From contig NZ_JACOQD010000002.1 of the NCBI RefSeq assembly GCF_014297365.1, positions 124,001 to 188,000 on the forward strand: a stretch of 64,000 nt of DNA. Reading direction: 5' to 3'. The stretch's first letter is position 1. Each line of letters begins with the position of its first letter. This document shows, piece after piece, positions 35,699 through 44,081 of the stretch. The notes under the pieces were generated by a model. That model was given only the letters and a program-made list of their open reading frames with translations, did no database searches and was not told the origin of the DNA. Source of the DNA: Winogradskyella echinorum (GTDB lineage: Bacteria > Bacteroidota > Bacteroidia > Flavobacteriales > Flavobacteriaceae). The position numbers were made by a program, and so were the translations under genes.

Positions 35699-36055
35699 TT
35701 ATTTAACTTGGCTCCACTGTAGATTTGTAGATATGAAACGTGCAGTTACCTCAAGAAGCAATTTATCATCTTCCACCTTACATTTTACATCCAAAAGCTT
35801 TCCTCTCTTTTTAGAGTATATTTTGCCAACCCATTTGCCTTCTTTATACTTTAGGTTAAGCACTTCTATTTTATCATTACGTTCTCCTTTAGAGTTAAGA
35901 GGATGTCCTATGTACATTTTATCTGATTTGTAGATATCTACTTTTGCTTCACCTGTATCCCAAACTGCTATTATTCTATCTTCTTTGTCTTGTGCAAAGA
36001 GATGACAGGACATAAGGAATAGTATCATTGAGATAAAATAAAATTTGTGTTTCAT
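35699..36055 (-). CDS. DUF2147-like secreted protein
   Basis: 118 residues with a signal peptide (about 1-21, ending LFAQ). The DUF2147 pattern is visible: a start with RIIAVWDTGEAKVDIYKSDKMYIGHPL, then NLKYKEGKWVGKIYSKKRGKLLDVKCKVEDDKLLLEV ending QWSQVK. The family makes a small periplasmic beta-barrel-like lipid-binding fold of unknown role. It is the first gene of the minus-strand operon with the barrel and HtrA genes, behind the promoter at 36081-36111. Confidence 0.75.
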   Translation of the reverse strand: MKHKFYFISMILFLMSCHLFAQDKEDRIIAVWDTGEAKVDIYKSDKMYIGHPLNSKGERNDKIEVLNLKYKEGKWVGKIYSKKRGKLLDVKCKVEDDKLLLEVTARFISTNLQWSQVK

Positions 36056-36080
36056 GATTACTATAATTTTGATTACGAGG

Positions 36081-36111
36081 CAAAACTATTTCCATCGCAA
36101 TTCAGCAACAA
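36081..36111 (-). promoter_or_regulatory. Promoter of the DUF2147-barrel-HtrA operon
   Basis: On the minus strand TTG (36109-36111), a 20-base spacer and TAGTTTTG (36081-36088) match the Bacteroidota consensus. It ends 25 bases before the ATG at 36055. Confidence 0.55.
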
Positions 36112-36226
36112 AAAAAATTCACGAAACGCTCATATACATAAACCAAATTGATACTCTGAAGAACAACACCTTTTAATTATCAATATTTAATATTCATGCT
36201 ATTAAATCATCATTTCATACATTTGA

Positions 36227-36258
36227 TTGTAAGTCAATGTAATATCATTTTAAATTTG
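36227..36258 (+). promoter_or_regulatory. Promoter of the LytS/LytTR pair with a nearly leaderless start
   Basis: TTG at 36227-36229, a 21-base spacer and TAAATTTG at 36251-36258. The predicted transcript start is at about 36264, which is the ATG itself. Confidence 0.5.
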
Positions 36259-36263
36259 CACTT

Positions 36264-37307
36264 ATGAGCAAAGCATTATCAAAGACTGAGCAATTTCTAA
36301 AAGTTGGACCATACGTCATTTGGTTTGGGATGCATGTAACTATCAGTTTGATATTAAGTTTTCAGAGAAGCCTTGCAGTTACTACATACTATTTAGTGAC
36401 TTATGTCTTTTTTGGCTCGCTTATTATTTGGCTTTTTGGATATAAGCTCTTTCCTACCTATTTGGCAAGAGAAGGTAAAATCAATAAACAATTAGGACTG
36501 TTAATTGGTCTCAATATGCTTCTTTTTATAGTTGGGATTTACTCACATACCATAATGTCTGAAGTTTTAGGATTAACACAAATTAGTGACCAATATGCAC
36601 CTAAATCAGTTAGAGTAGTATTATGGGTATTAATGGTTGTTCTTGGACTATTTTTTATGGCGAGTATTCGTATAACACGTGTCTATTATCTCAACGCTGT
36701 TCAAAAAATAGTGTATAAAGCGGAAAGAGCTGAAGCAGAATTGAAATTATTAAAAAGTCAAATAAGTCCGCACTTTCTCTTCAATACCTTAAACAATATT
36801 TATGGACTTGCCTATCTGAGAGATGAAAGGGCTGCCGAAATGATTTCAAAGCTATCCAAACTGTTACGTTATTTATTGTACGATTGCGATCAGCCAAAAG
36901 TACTTTTGACTAAGGAAAAAGAACTGATTGAACATTATTTGAGTATACAATTGCTTAAACATGAAGATTCTCAGAATGTAGATTTTTATCATGCTGGAAT
37001 TACAAATAATCATATGATTGCACCAATGATTCTTATCAATTTTATTGAAAACTGTTTTAAACATTCTGATTTAGAAACCAATCCCGAAGGTTGGATTAAA
37101 ATAAGCTTGGAAGTAGACAAAAACGAACTTGTTTTTAGTACAGAAAACACCTATAAGGAAACTGTTGAGGAAACTGCAAAAAAACAAATGGGTATAGGTC
37201 TTACAAACTCATTGAAACTTCTTAAAGCGAATTATCCTCTTAAGCATGACGTCGAAATAACCAAAGAACATCAAATTTACCAACTAAATTTAAAGATTAC
37301 ATTATGA
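36264..37307 (+). CDS. LytS-type sensor histidine kinase
   Basis: 347 residues. Four membrane helices (about 20-40, 43-63, 75-95, 112-135) are followed by a His-kinase domain of the LytS type. The conserved His motif is KSQISPHFLFNTLNNIYGLAYLRDERAAEMISKLSKLLRYLLYD, followed by EHYLSIQLLKHED. The ATP-binding N-box is LINFIENCFKHS, and the G-box is IGLTNSLKLLKANYP. It autophosphorylates on the SPHFLFN His and hands the phosphate to the partner regulator. The start lies about six bases after the -7 box, so the mRNA may be leaderless. It overlaps the regulator by four bases. Confidence 0.9.
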   Translation: MSKALSKTEQFLKVGPYVIWFGMHVTISLILSFQRSLAVTTYYLVTYVFFGSLIIWLFGYKLFPTYLAREGKINKQLGLLIGLNMLLFIVGIYSHTIMSEVLGLTQISDQYAPKSVRVVLWVLMVVLGLFFMASIRITRVYYLNAVQKIVYKAERAEAELKLLKSQISPHFLFNTLNNIYGLAYLRDERAAEMISKLSKLLRYLLYDCDQPKVLLTKEKELIEHYLSIQLLKHEDSQNVDFYHAGITNNHMIAPMILINFIENCFKHSDLETNPEGWIKISLEVDKNELVFSTENTYKETVEETAKKQMGIGLTNSLKLLKANYPLKHDVEITKEHQIYQLNLKITL

Positions 37308-38029
37308 AACTAAAATGTCTTATCGTTGATGATGAACACATTGCTCGAAAAATTCTTTCAGATTATGTTGATAAAGTCCCAGAGTTAGAATTAGTAGCAA
37401 CGTGCAATTCGGCATTACAAGCCCTCAAACATATTAAACAAGGTGGCATAGATATTTTGTTACTGGACATTCAAATGCCTGATCTTTCTGGTCTTGATTT
37501 TTTAAAAATTTTACCAAATAAACCAGCAACTATTTTAACTACTGCGTATTCTGAATATGCTGTACATAGTTATGAACTTGATGTTGTAGACTATTTATTA
37601 AAACCTATAGATTTTGAACGGTTTTATAAGGCAATTACTAAAGTTATTTCCACAAAGAATTCTAAAGGCAATTATTCCTCAAACACGTCATCTCCTCTAC
37701 AGACAGACAAATTATTTATTAAGGCAGATAGCAAAATTATAAGTATTGCGTTTCATGATATAATAGTTATTAATGGTCAAGGACCTTATGTACAAATTAT
37801 TACCGTTCAAGGTCGTAAAATTATGTCGTTACAATCTATGAGTAAATTAGAAGAGTTGCTTCCTCCTAATTTTTACAGAATACATCGTTCTCATATTGTC
37901 AATATTAATCATATAGACAGTATAGATGGTAATATGGTAAGATTAAAAGATCATACAGCCATAATAAGTAAAAACAAACGAGATGAATTTCTTAAGTTAA
38001 TCGATCAGCTTAATTTATTGGGTGATTGA
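37304..38029 (+). CDS. LytTR-type response regulator
   Basis: 241 residues. An N-terminal receiver domain (1-118) has the acidic pocket in DDEH, phospho-acceptor Asp in LLLDIQMPDLSGLDFL and Thr and Lys in TTAYSEYAV and LLKPIDFERF. The C-terminal LytTR domain follows (about 135-238: KADSKIISIAFHDIIVINGQGPYVQI then LLPPNFYRIHRSHIVNINHI). Partner of the LytS-type kinase, with start and stop overlapping by four bases. Its likely targets include the divergent envelope operon. Confidence 0.95.
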   Translation: MKLKCLIVDDEHIARKILSDYVDKVPELELVATCNSALQALKHIKQGGIDILLLDIQMPDLSGLDFLKILPNKPATILTTAYSEYAVHSYELDVVDYLLKPIDFERFYKAITKVISTKNSKGNYSSNTSSPLQTDKLFIKADSKIISIAFHDIIVINGQGPYVQIITVQGRKIMSLQSMSKLEELLPPNFYRIHRSHIVNINHIDSIDGNMVRLKDHTAIISKNKRDEFLKLIDQLNLLGD

Positions 38030-38087
38030 TAGCGATTCAACTTAGTCTATTGTATTTTTTTTTAATTTATCAATATAGATTTAAAAT

Positions 38088-38450
38088 CATTTCACACACA
38101 TTCCACTGCGCTCCTATCTTCGCTTCGTAAAAAGAGTGTTACACTAACTGAGTATAGAAACTGTAGAAGTTGAAGAAAATACAGAAACTATATTTAAAAA
38201 TCCGCTTTTAACCAAGTCGAGTTTCCGAGCTTCATAAACTCACTAATTTAAAATAGAAGTCTTGTTAATCAAGCCCATGTTGTACATAACGCAAGTACAC
38301 CTGCCTGCCGGCAGGCAGGTTATAGGACAATTATAACAATTAGCATAATAGCGCTTTTGGGCGATATTCCACATAATCATAGATATATGACAGCGTAGCT
38401 GATTATATATCGTTAATGATTATGTTGAGCTAATTGTGGGTTTGTAAAAA
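38088..38450. repeat. Dispersed hairpin-forming repeat, copy A2
   Basis: Aligns with A1 from TTCACACACATTCCAC through GCTTTTAACC, GCCCATGTTGTACATAACG and AGCGCTTTTGGGCG to TAATTGTGGGTTTG. It differs in having a 20-bp palindrome inserted at 38300-38319. It fills the gap between the LytTR pair and the pca operon. Confidence 0.8.
38300..38319. repeat. Perfect 20-bp GC-rich palindrome inside copy A2
   Basis: CCTGCCTGCCGGCAGGCAGG is 80 percent G+C in an AT-rich genome and sits exactly where copy A1 reads GTACATTATAGG, so it looks like a later insertion. Confidence 0.85.
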
Positions 38451-38497
38451 ATTGCGTATCAAATAAAACCATCCACTGGATGCTTTCATTTGAATAG

Positions 38498-38521
38498 TAT
38501 GTAAAATGTCCGCTGTCAAAC
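38498..38521. repeat. 24-bp direct repeat, right copy
   Basis: Same as 26786-26809 apart from one base. It covers the last Val codon and stop codon of the fused CoA-transferase gene. Confidence 0.7.
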
Positions 38522-39868
38522 GTTCGGCAGTAGTTCTACAAATTTGGCTTCAGTTTTTTTACGAACCTCTTCCAATGTACTACCTGGCAATATTTCTATA
38601 AGAGTCAATTGTCCGTCAATAAATTTAAACACGGCCAATTCTGTAATCAACATATCTACACAGTTAAAATCGGTAATGGGCAACGTACAATTTTCAACTA
38701 CCTTTGAGCCACCGTCTCTGTCTGTATGACGTAATGTTATAATTAATTTCTTAGCGCCTGATGCTAAATCCATGGCGCCACCTACACCTAACAAAGGTTT
38801 TCCGGGTACGGACCAATTTGCTAGATTTCCTTGCGCATCTACTTCCAATCCACCCATAATGGCTACATCAATATGCCCACCACGAATCATGGCAAAACTA
38901 TCGGCACTATCAAAATAACTACTTCCAGGCAAAGCCGTTACTGGCACTTTACCTGCATTTACAGGATAGTGCATAGCACCTCCTCCATCTTTAGGTTCGG
39001 GACCTACTCCTAACATGCCGTTTTCGGTATGTAGAATGATGCCATCTTCTGGTTTAATTAAATCTGCCACTAAAGTGGGAATACCTATTCCTAGGTTGAC
39101 TACGTCGCCTTTTTTTAATTCAGCAAAGGCACGTTTGGCCATATTCATGCGTTTTTCATCCATCACTTTTGAAGACCCTACAGATGCAGATGAACCTAAA
39201 TCTTCTTCTGTTAGTTTTCGCTCCACCAAATAATCTACAAAACAACCTGGTGTATGAATTTCATTAGGATCAATTTCTCCGTTGGGAACAATCTCTTGTA
39301 CTTCGGCTATCACAATATCAGCAGCTGTTGCCATTGCTCTATTGAAATTTTGTTCCGTCATGCGGTATTGCAGATTTCCTGCCGTATCTGCTTTCCAAGC
39401 TCTTATAATGGCTACATTTCCTCTAATACCTTCTATAAAAACTTGCTCTTTTCCATTAAGCATTTTGGTTTCTCGTCCTTCAGCAATCAAGGTTCCAGCT
39501 GATGTGGGCGTATAAAATCCGCCAATACCTGCACCTCCGGCTCTAATAGCTTCTGCTAATGTACCTTGAGGCAATAATTCGTAATCTACCCGACCTTCTT
39601 GTGCAGCCAAAACTGCCTCTCTATTCGAAGTAAAAAAAGAGCCAATCATTTTCTTTAATTGTCCATTATTCAGTAGGCGACCTCCACCCATATTGGGTTC
39701 GCCAACATTGTTGGCAATAAAAGTTAAGTCTTTGGTTTTTGTCTTTGCCAATTCATGAATGATATTTACCGGGTTACCGGTCATACCAAAACCACCACCT
39801 AAAATGACGTCTCCATCTTTTACTAAACTTGCCGCTTTTTCAGCACTTATTATTGGAACTGTTTTCAT
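38516..39868 (-). CDS. pcaIJ: Fused 3-oxoadipate CoA-transferase, subunits A and B
   Basis: 450 residues. Residues about 1-220 are subunit [23 protein letters not shown], then [15 protein letters not shown] and the [22 protein letters not shown] region. From about 235 the B subunit begins ([34 protein letters not shown]). Its catalytic Glu lies in [11 protein letters not shown], followed by [18 protein letters not shown]. Succinyl-CoA donates CoA to 3-oxoadipate. The two subunits are separate genes in most Proteobacteria. It is the last gene of the operon, six bases after pobA. The substrate follows from the neighbours; the protein alone could be any 3-oxoacid CoA-transferase. Confidence 0.9.
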   Translation of the reverse strand: MKTVPIISAEKAASLVKDGDVILGGGFGMTGNPVNIIHELAKTKTKDLTFIANNVGEPNMGGGRLLNNGQLKKMIGSFFTSNREAVLAAQEGRVDYELLPQGTLAEAIRAGGAGIGGFYTPTSAGTLIAEGRETKMLNGKEQVFIEGIRGNVAIIRAWKADTAGNLQYRMTEQNFNRAMATAADIVIAEVQEIVPNGEIDPNEIHTPGCFVDYLVERKLTEEDLGSSASVGSSKVMDEKRMNMAKRAFAELKKGDVVNLGIGIPTLVADLIKPEDGIILHTENGMLGVGPEPKDGGGAMHYPVNAGKVPVTALPGSSYFDSADSFAMIRGGHIDVAIMGGLEVDAQGNLANWSVPGKPLLGVGGAMDLASGAKKLIITLRHTDRDGGSKVVENCTLPITDFNCVDMLITELAVFKFIDGQLTLIEILPGSTLEEVRKKTEAKFVELLPNV

Positions 39869-39874
39869 TGGAAT

Positions 39875-41068
39875 TTAATTTTTAAACGATTCAAACGGTA
39901 GCCCTACATAGTTCTCTGCTATGGTGGTTTTATATGCTCTAGATACTTTTAGATAATCAAATTTTGCTTTTTGTAAGCGATAGGTAAATGACCCATGAGC
40001 GTCTTGTTTGTGAAATAATTTGGTCATGAAATTAGAAAAGTCCTGCGCTCTCCATATTCTACGAAGGGCATCATTTGTATAGGTGTCGAGTAATGTTTCA
40101 GAATTCGTTTTATAATAGGCCACAAAGGCGTCAACCATATGTTTTACATCGGCAATGGCCAAATTCATGCCTTTACCCCCTGTTGGTGGAACTATATGTG
40201 CAGCATCGCCAGCCAATAATAATCTCCCACTTCGTAAACTATCAATCATATGGCTGCGCATTGGGGTAATGCTTTTTTCAAAAATAGGACCTTCTTTAAG
40301 CTCCCAACCAAGGTTAGCTAATCGCTTAGATAATTCACTCCAAATTCTATCATCAGACCAATTATCTACCGATTCATCATTGTCTACCTGAACATATAAT
40401 CTACTTACGGTCTCTGAACGTAAACTATGTAATGCAAAACCATTCTCGTGATATGCATATATTAATTCATCTGTTGAAGGCGCTACATTTGCCAATATTC
40501 CCAACCAGCTGAACGGATAGGTAATATCATAGGACTGGAAACTTTTCTTTGGCAAGGTCTTTCTTCCAATGCCATGAAAACCATCACAGGCCGCCACAAA
40601 ATCGCATTCCAGAATTCCTTCTTCGCCGTCTTTTTCAAAATGTATTTTAGGACTTTTGGTATCGAAATCTATAATTTTAGTAGCCTTAGTTTCAAAATGA
40701 AGGGTCTCGCCACCATCGAGCCAAGCATCCGTCAAATCTTTGGTGATTTCTTGCTGGCCATAAATTGTTATAGTTCTACCACCAGTTAACTCCCCGAAAG
40801 GAATATGAATACGTTCTTCATCAAAACTTAGGTACACGCCATCATGAACAATGCCTTCTTTTTTCATTCGAGCATCAAGACCTAATTCTTTCAAGATATC
40901 TTTGGTATTCTGTTCTACCAAGCCAGCGCGTACTCTGCCTTCTACATATTCGCGAGAACGCAGTTCAATAATCACGGCATCTATACCATACTTTTTCAAC
41001 CAATTGGCTAAAACCATTCCTGAAGGTCCGGCACCTATAATTCCGACTTGTGTTTTGATGCTTATCAT
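39875..41068 (-). CDS. pobA: 4-hydroxybenzoate 3-monooxygenase
   Basis: 397 residues, as in Pseudomonas PobA (394). The FAD-binding GxGxxG motif is GIIGAGPSGMVLANWL and the DG motif is CDFVAACDGFHG. A LLLAGDAAHIVPPTGGKGMNLAIADV motif closes the FAD site. Flavin-dependent, NADPH-using hydroxylation converts 4-hydroxybenzoate into protocatechuate, the substrate of the pcaHG dioxygenase in the same operon. It lies four bases after pcaL. Confidence 0.95.
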   Translation of the reverse strand: MISIKTQVGIIGAGPSGMVLANWLKKYGIDAVIIELRSREYVEGRVRAGLVEQNTKDILKELGLDARMKKEGIVHDGVYLSFDEERIHIPFGELTGGRTITIYGQQEITKDLTDAWLDGGETLHFETKATKIIDFDTKSPKIHFEKDGEEGILECDFVAACDGFHGIGRKTLPKKSFQSYDITYPFSWLGILANVAPSTDELIYAYHENGFALHSLRSETVSRLYVQVDNDESVDNWSDDRIWSELSKRLANLGWELKEGPIFEKSITPMRSHMIDSLRSGRLLLAGDAAHIVPPTGGKGMNLAIADVKHMVDAFVAYYKTNSETLLDTYTNDALRRIWRAQDFSNFMTKLFHKQDAHGSFTYRLQKAKFDYLKVSRAYKTTIAENYVGLPFESFKN

Positions 41069-41072
41069 ATTG

Positions 41073-42203
41073 CTAATATTCTAAGCCTAGATTTTCAAAT
41101 ACCTCTTCGGCCGAATGCATGGCATCATTGGCTGCGGGTAAACCGCAGTAGATACCTGATTGCATTATAACTTCTTTAATTTCATCAATTGTAACTCCGT
41201 TATTAAAAGCGGCTTTCACATGCATTTTAAACTCGGCCTTTTTATTCAACGGAATTAACATCGCCAGAGTTATTAGACTGCGACTATGTTTTGGTAGGCC
41301 TGGCCGTGTCCAAATTTCTCCCCAAGCATAATGTGAAATAAATTCTTGAAAATCAGAATTGAACTCATTTTTGTTGCCGTTTGCTTTATCTACGTGTGCA
41401 TTGCCTAAAACGGTACGGCGCACATGCATTCCTCTATCAAAAGTATCTTCGCCAACTATAAAATTGATAAGCGTTTCTGCGTAATAGCTTGGTAATTCTG
41501 TGCTCGGTAAGTGTCTGGCATGAAACACTTTTAGTTTTGCGTTCTTAATTTCTTTTTGCATCACTTTTGCCTGAGCTACATTGGTAACAGCATCTTCATC
41601 ACCTGTAATGATTAATGTCTCTAAAGGAATATTCTTAATGTCTCCTCTAAAGTCTGCAGTACCAATGGCAGCACAACAGGCATTATAACCCGCTGTTCGG
41701 TTCGCTAAAAATATATTTGTCATTTCCGCTACGCGGGATGGATGAGTTAGGTGATAGCTTTCGGTAAACCATTTATCCATTGTGGCATCGACAATAGCTT
41801 GCATGCCTTGTTCATTGATGGTTTTAATACGGTCGTTCCATCCTTCCACAGTACCAATCTTTGAGTTGGTATTACTGATGATTAGCTTGTGCAATCTTTC
41901 TGGATGATTGATTCCTAACCATTGTCCGATTAATCCGCCCATAGATAATCCACAGAAAGAAACCTTTTCTATGTTTAAATCATCTAATAGGTCGATCACA
42001 TCTTGGCCAAGCATTTCTATGGTATACGGACCATCGGTAAGCTCACTTTGTCCATGACCTCTTGTGTCATATTGTAAAACCCTAAAATATGGTAGTAAAT
42101 ACGGCACCAATTCATCCCACATGGTTAAGTCAGCCCCTAAAGAATTAGAGAACATGAGCACTGGACTATTTGGTGTTCCTTGTAATTTATAATTTGTTTT
42201 CAT
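41073..42203 (-). CDS. pcaL: PcaL fusion: 3-oxoadipate enol-lactonase plus 4-carboxymuconolactone decarboxylase
   Basis: 376 residues. The N-terminal alpha/beta hydrolase (about 1-250, PcaD-like) has the Ser nucleophile in CGLSMGGLIGQWLG, an Asp in IITGDEDAV and a late His in FHARHLPS. The C-terminal part (about 255-376, PcaC-like) has MHVRRTVLGNAHVDKA, YAWGEIWTRPGL, SRSLITLAMLIPLNK and IYCGLPAANDAMHSAEE. One protein thus catalyses decarboxylation of 4-carboxymuconolactone and hydrolysis of the enol-lactone to 3-oxoadipate. The same fusion is known from actinomycetes. Four bases separate it from pcaB upstream. Confidence 0.95.
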   Translation of the reverse strand: MKTNYKLQGTPNSPVLMFSNSLGADLTMWDELVPYLLPYFRVLQYDTRGHGQSELTDGPYTIEMLGQDVIDLLDDLNIEKVSFCGLSMGGLIGQWLGINHPERLHKLIISNTNSKIGTVEGWNDRIKTINEQGMQAIVDATMDKWFTESYHLTHPSRVAEMTNIFLANRTAGYNACCAAIGTADFRGDIKNIPLETLIITGDEDAVTNVAQAKVMQKEIKNAKLKVFHARHLPSTELPSYYAETLINFIVGEDTFDRGMHVRRTVLGNAHVDKANGNKNEFNSDFQEFISHYAWGEIWTRPGLPKHSRSLITLAMLIPLNKKAEFKMHVKAAFNNGVTIDEIKEVIMQSGIYCGLPAANDAMHSAEEVFENLGLEY

Positions 42204-42207
42204 ACGC

Positions 42208-43518
42208 TTATGAATACTTTTTTAATAGGGTTTCGACCCAAGAAACACTATTCCCAATAGCATTTTCTGGTTTGAATAATTCTTCAATATTTTCAATTTT
42301 AGGATACATTTCTAAAACCACATCCTTTAAATGTTTGTGCTTTTGTATGGCTGTAGCACATGCTTTTTTGACTGATTCATGCGCTTGCATTTTTCCTAAA
42401 GATTTTGACAAATACAGAGATACTCTTTCGGCATAAATGAGTCCGTTTGTGATTTCGATATTTTGAAGCATACGGTCTTTATCTACTTCTAAATTGCCAA
42501 TTAAATCAACAGATTTGACTAAAGAGCCACTGGTTAAATTCATCAATTGGGTTAGCGTTTCCCATTCGGCATGCCATAATCCTGCAGAACGCTCATGCTC
42601 TTGAGGCAATGCCGATAGCATTGTGGATACTAAACCGGGTGTTCGCGTGGCATTACTCAAAATTAGTGCACAGCTTACTGGATTTCGTTTATGTGGCATG
42701 GTACTCGAACCGCCTTTACTTTCAGCGGCACCTTCAAAAACTTCAGCAACTTCGGTTTGCATTAATAAGGAAATATCTTTTGCGATTTTGCCAAGCGAAC
42801 CTGATAGTATACCTAAAAAAGAAGCGAATTCAACCAACGAATCACGCTGAGACTGCCATGGAAAAACCTCTTGTAATTGCAAGTTTTTAGCAAAAGCGGC
42901 TTGAACTTCATCTGTTATATTAGCATTACCACTGCCAACTGCACCACCAAGTTGTATACATAATAATCGCTTTTTTACATCTTTAATTCTGTCTTTAGCT
43001 CTAGAAATACTTTCTAGCCAACCTGCAGTTTTTAATCCGAAAGTTATGGGTTTTGCTTGCTGTAGCAAGGTCCTTCCAATCATTAACGTATGCTTATGAT
43101 TTTTGGTCTGTATGAGTAAGGTCTTTTCTAAACGGATTAATTTTTCTTCTAACCAAATTAAATACTCCTTAATAGTCAGTATAGTGGCCGTATCAATAAT
43201 ATCTTGACTTGTGGCGCCTAAATGCACATATTTAGAGGCTTCAAAATCCCGATTCTTAATTATTTTGGTGAGTTGCTTTACTAACGGAATGGCAACATTA
43301 CCACCCAACACTATGTCGTTTTTTAATGATATAGTGTCAATGGCATCTATTACACAGCAATCTGAAATAATTTTTGCTGCACTGTCTGGAATGATACCTA
43401 CCTCTGCTTGAGCAATAGCTAATGCTGCTTCTACTTGTAATAGTTTTGCAATAGCACTCCTGTCCGAAAACAATTCAGTTATTTCACGAGCATAAAAGGT
43501 TTCTGTATATAAAGACAT
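42208..43518 (-). CDS. pcaB: 3-carboxy-cis,cis-muconate cycloisomerase
   Basis: 436 residues, fumarase/aspartase superfamily. The signature GGSSTMPHKRNPVSC is near residue 269, with EVEAALAIAQAEVG near the start and TSQDI near residue 105. It turns the product of PcaHG into 4-carboxymuconolactone in the cytoplasm. The operon order pcaH-pcaG-pcaB-pcaL-pobA-pcaIJ makes the assignment secure; otherwise adenylosuccinate lyase would be a relative to exclude. A 14-base gap follows pcaG. Confidence 0.9.
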   Translation of the reverse strand: MSLYTETFYAREITELFSDRSAIAKLLQVEAALAIAQAEVGIIPDSAAKIISDCCVIDAIDTISLKNDIVLGGNVAIPLVKQLTKIIKNRDFEASKYVHLGATSQDIIDTATILTIKEYLIWLEEKLIRLEKTLLIQTKNHKHTLMIGRTLLQQAKPITFGLKTAGWLESISRAKDRIKDVKKRLLCIQLGGAVGSGNANITDEVQAAFAKNLQLQEVFPWQSQRDSLVEFASFLGILSGSLGKIAKDISLLMQTEVAEVFEGAAESKGGSSTMPHKRNPVSCALILSNATRTPGLVSTMLSALPQEHERSAGLWHAEWETLTQLMNLTSGSLVKSVDLIGNLEVDKDRMLQNIEITNGLIYAERVSLYLSKSLGKMQAHESVKKACATAIQKHKHLKDVVLEMYPKIENIEELFKPENAIGNSVSWVETLLKKYS

Positions 43519-43532
43519 AGGGTTGATTAAAG

Positions 43533-44072
43533 TTATAGTTTAAAGAAAACGGTTTCTTTATCGCCTTGCATATGTATGTTGAACACATAGCTTTCACCTT
43601 CTTTTTTAGCGACGACGGTTTCTCTACGTTCTTCTGGAATGCTTCTTAAGGTTTCATCGGTGGCATTCAAGGCTACTTCATCAGAAAAATATATACGCGT
43701 ATAGGAATGTAATAACTGACCTCGCATAAAGAGAATCACATTAATGAATGGTGCATTACCATCTATTGGTTTTGGTTTTATGGTTGTAAAGGTGAAAGCA
43801 TTATTCTTATCAGTCCCTGTACCATAACGACCAAATCGTTTATGCTCACCATCATTTTGCCAAAGCTCTAGCATTGCATCATCAATGGGATTTCCATGGC
43901 CATCATAAACAATACCAGTGATTGTAATGACCTCATTTCCATGCACATTTTTGACCATATTTCCGTCTACCAAAGACGGAAAGTCATAGTTATACTGCTC
44001 TGGTGTTAAGCCATAAGCAAAATATGGACCGATGGTTTGTGAAGGGGTTTGTAGTTGTATCTTCTCTTTCAT
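43533..44072 (-). CDS. pcaG: Protocatechuate 3,4-dioxygenase, alpha subunit
   Basis: 179 residues. Intradiol dioxygenase fold, with the alpha-specific start LQTPSQTIGPYFAYGLTPEQYNYDF and the blocks DAMLELWQNDGEHKRFGRYG and TTIKPKPIDGNAPFINVILFMRGQLLHSYTRIYF. As expected for the alpha subunit it lacks the iron-ligand His pair. It partners the beta subunit encoded nine bases upstream. Confidence 0.9.
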   Translation of the reverse strand: MKEKIQLQTPSQTIGPYFAYGLTPEQYNYDFPSLVDGNMVKNVHGNEVITITGIVYDGHGNPIDDAMLELWQNDGEHKRFGRYGTGTDKNNAFTFTTIKPKPIDGNAPFINVILFMRGQLLHSYTRIYFSDEVALNATDETLRSIPEERRETVVAKKEGESYVFNIHMQGDKETVFFKL

Positions 44073-44081
44073 AACGGCTTC

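Noticed and set aside
38544..39515. Opposite-strand ORFs across pcaIJ
   Set aside because: They mirror the codon pattern of a strongly supported gene and show no domain of their own.
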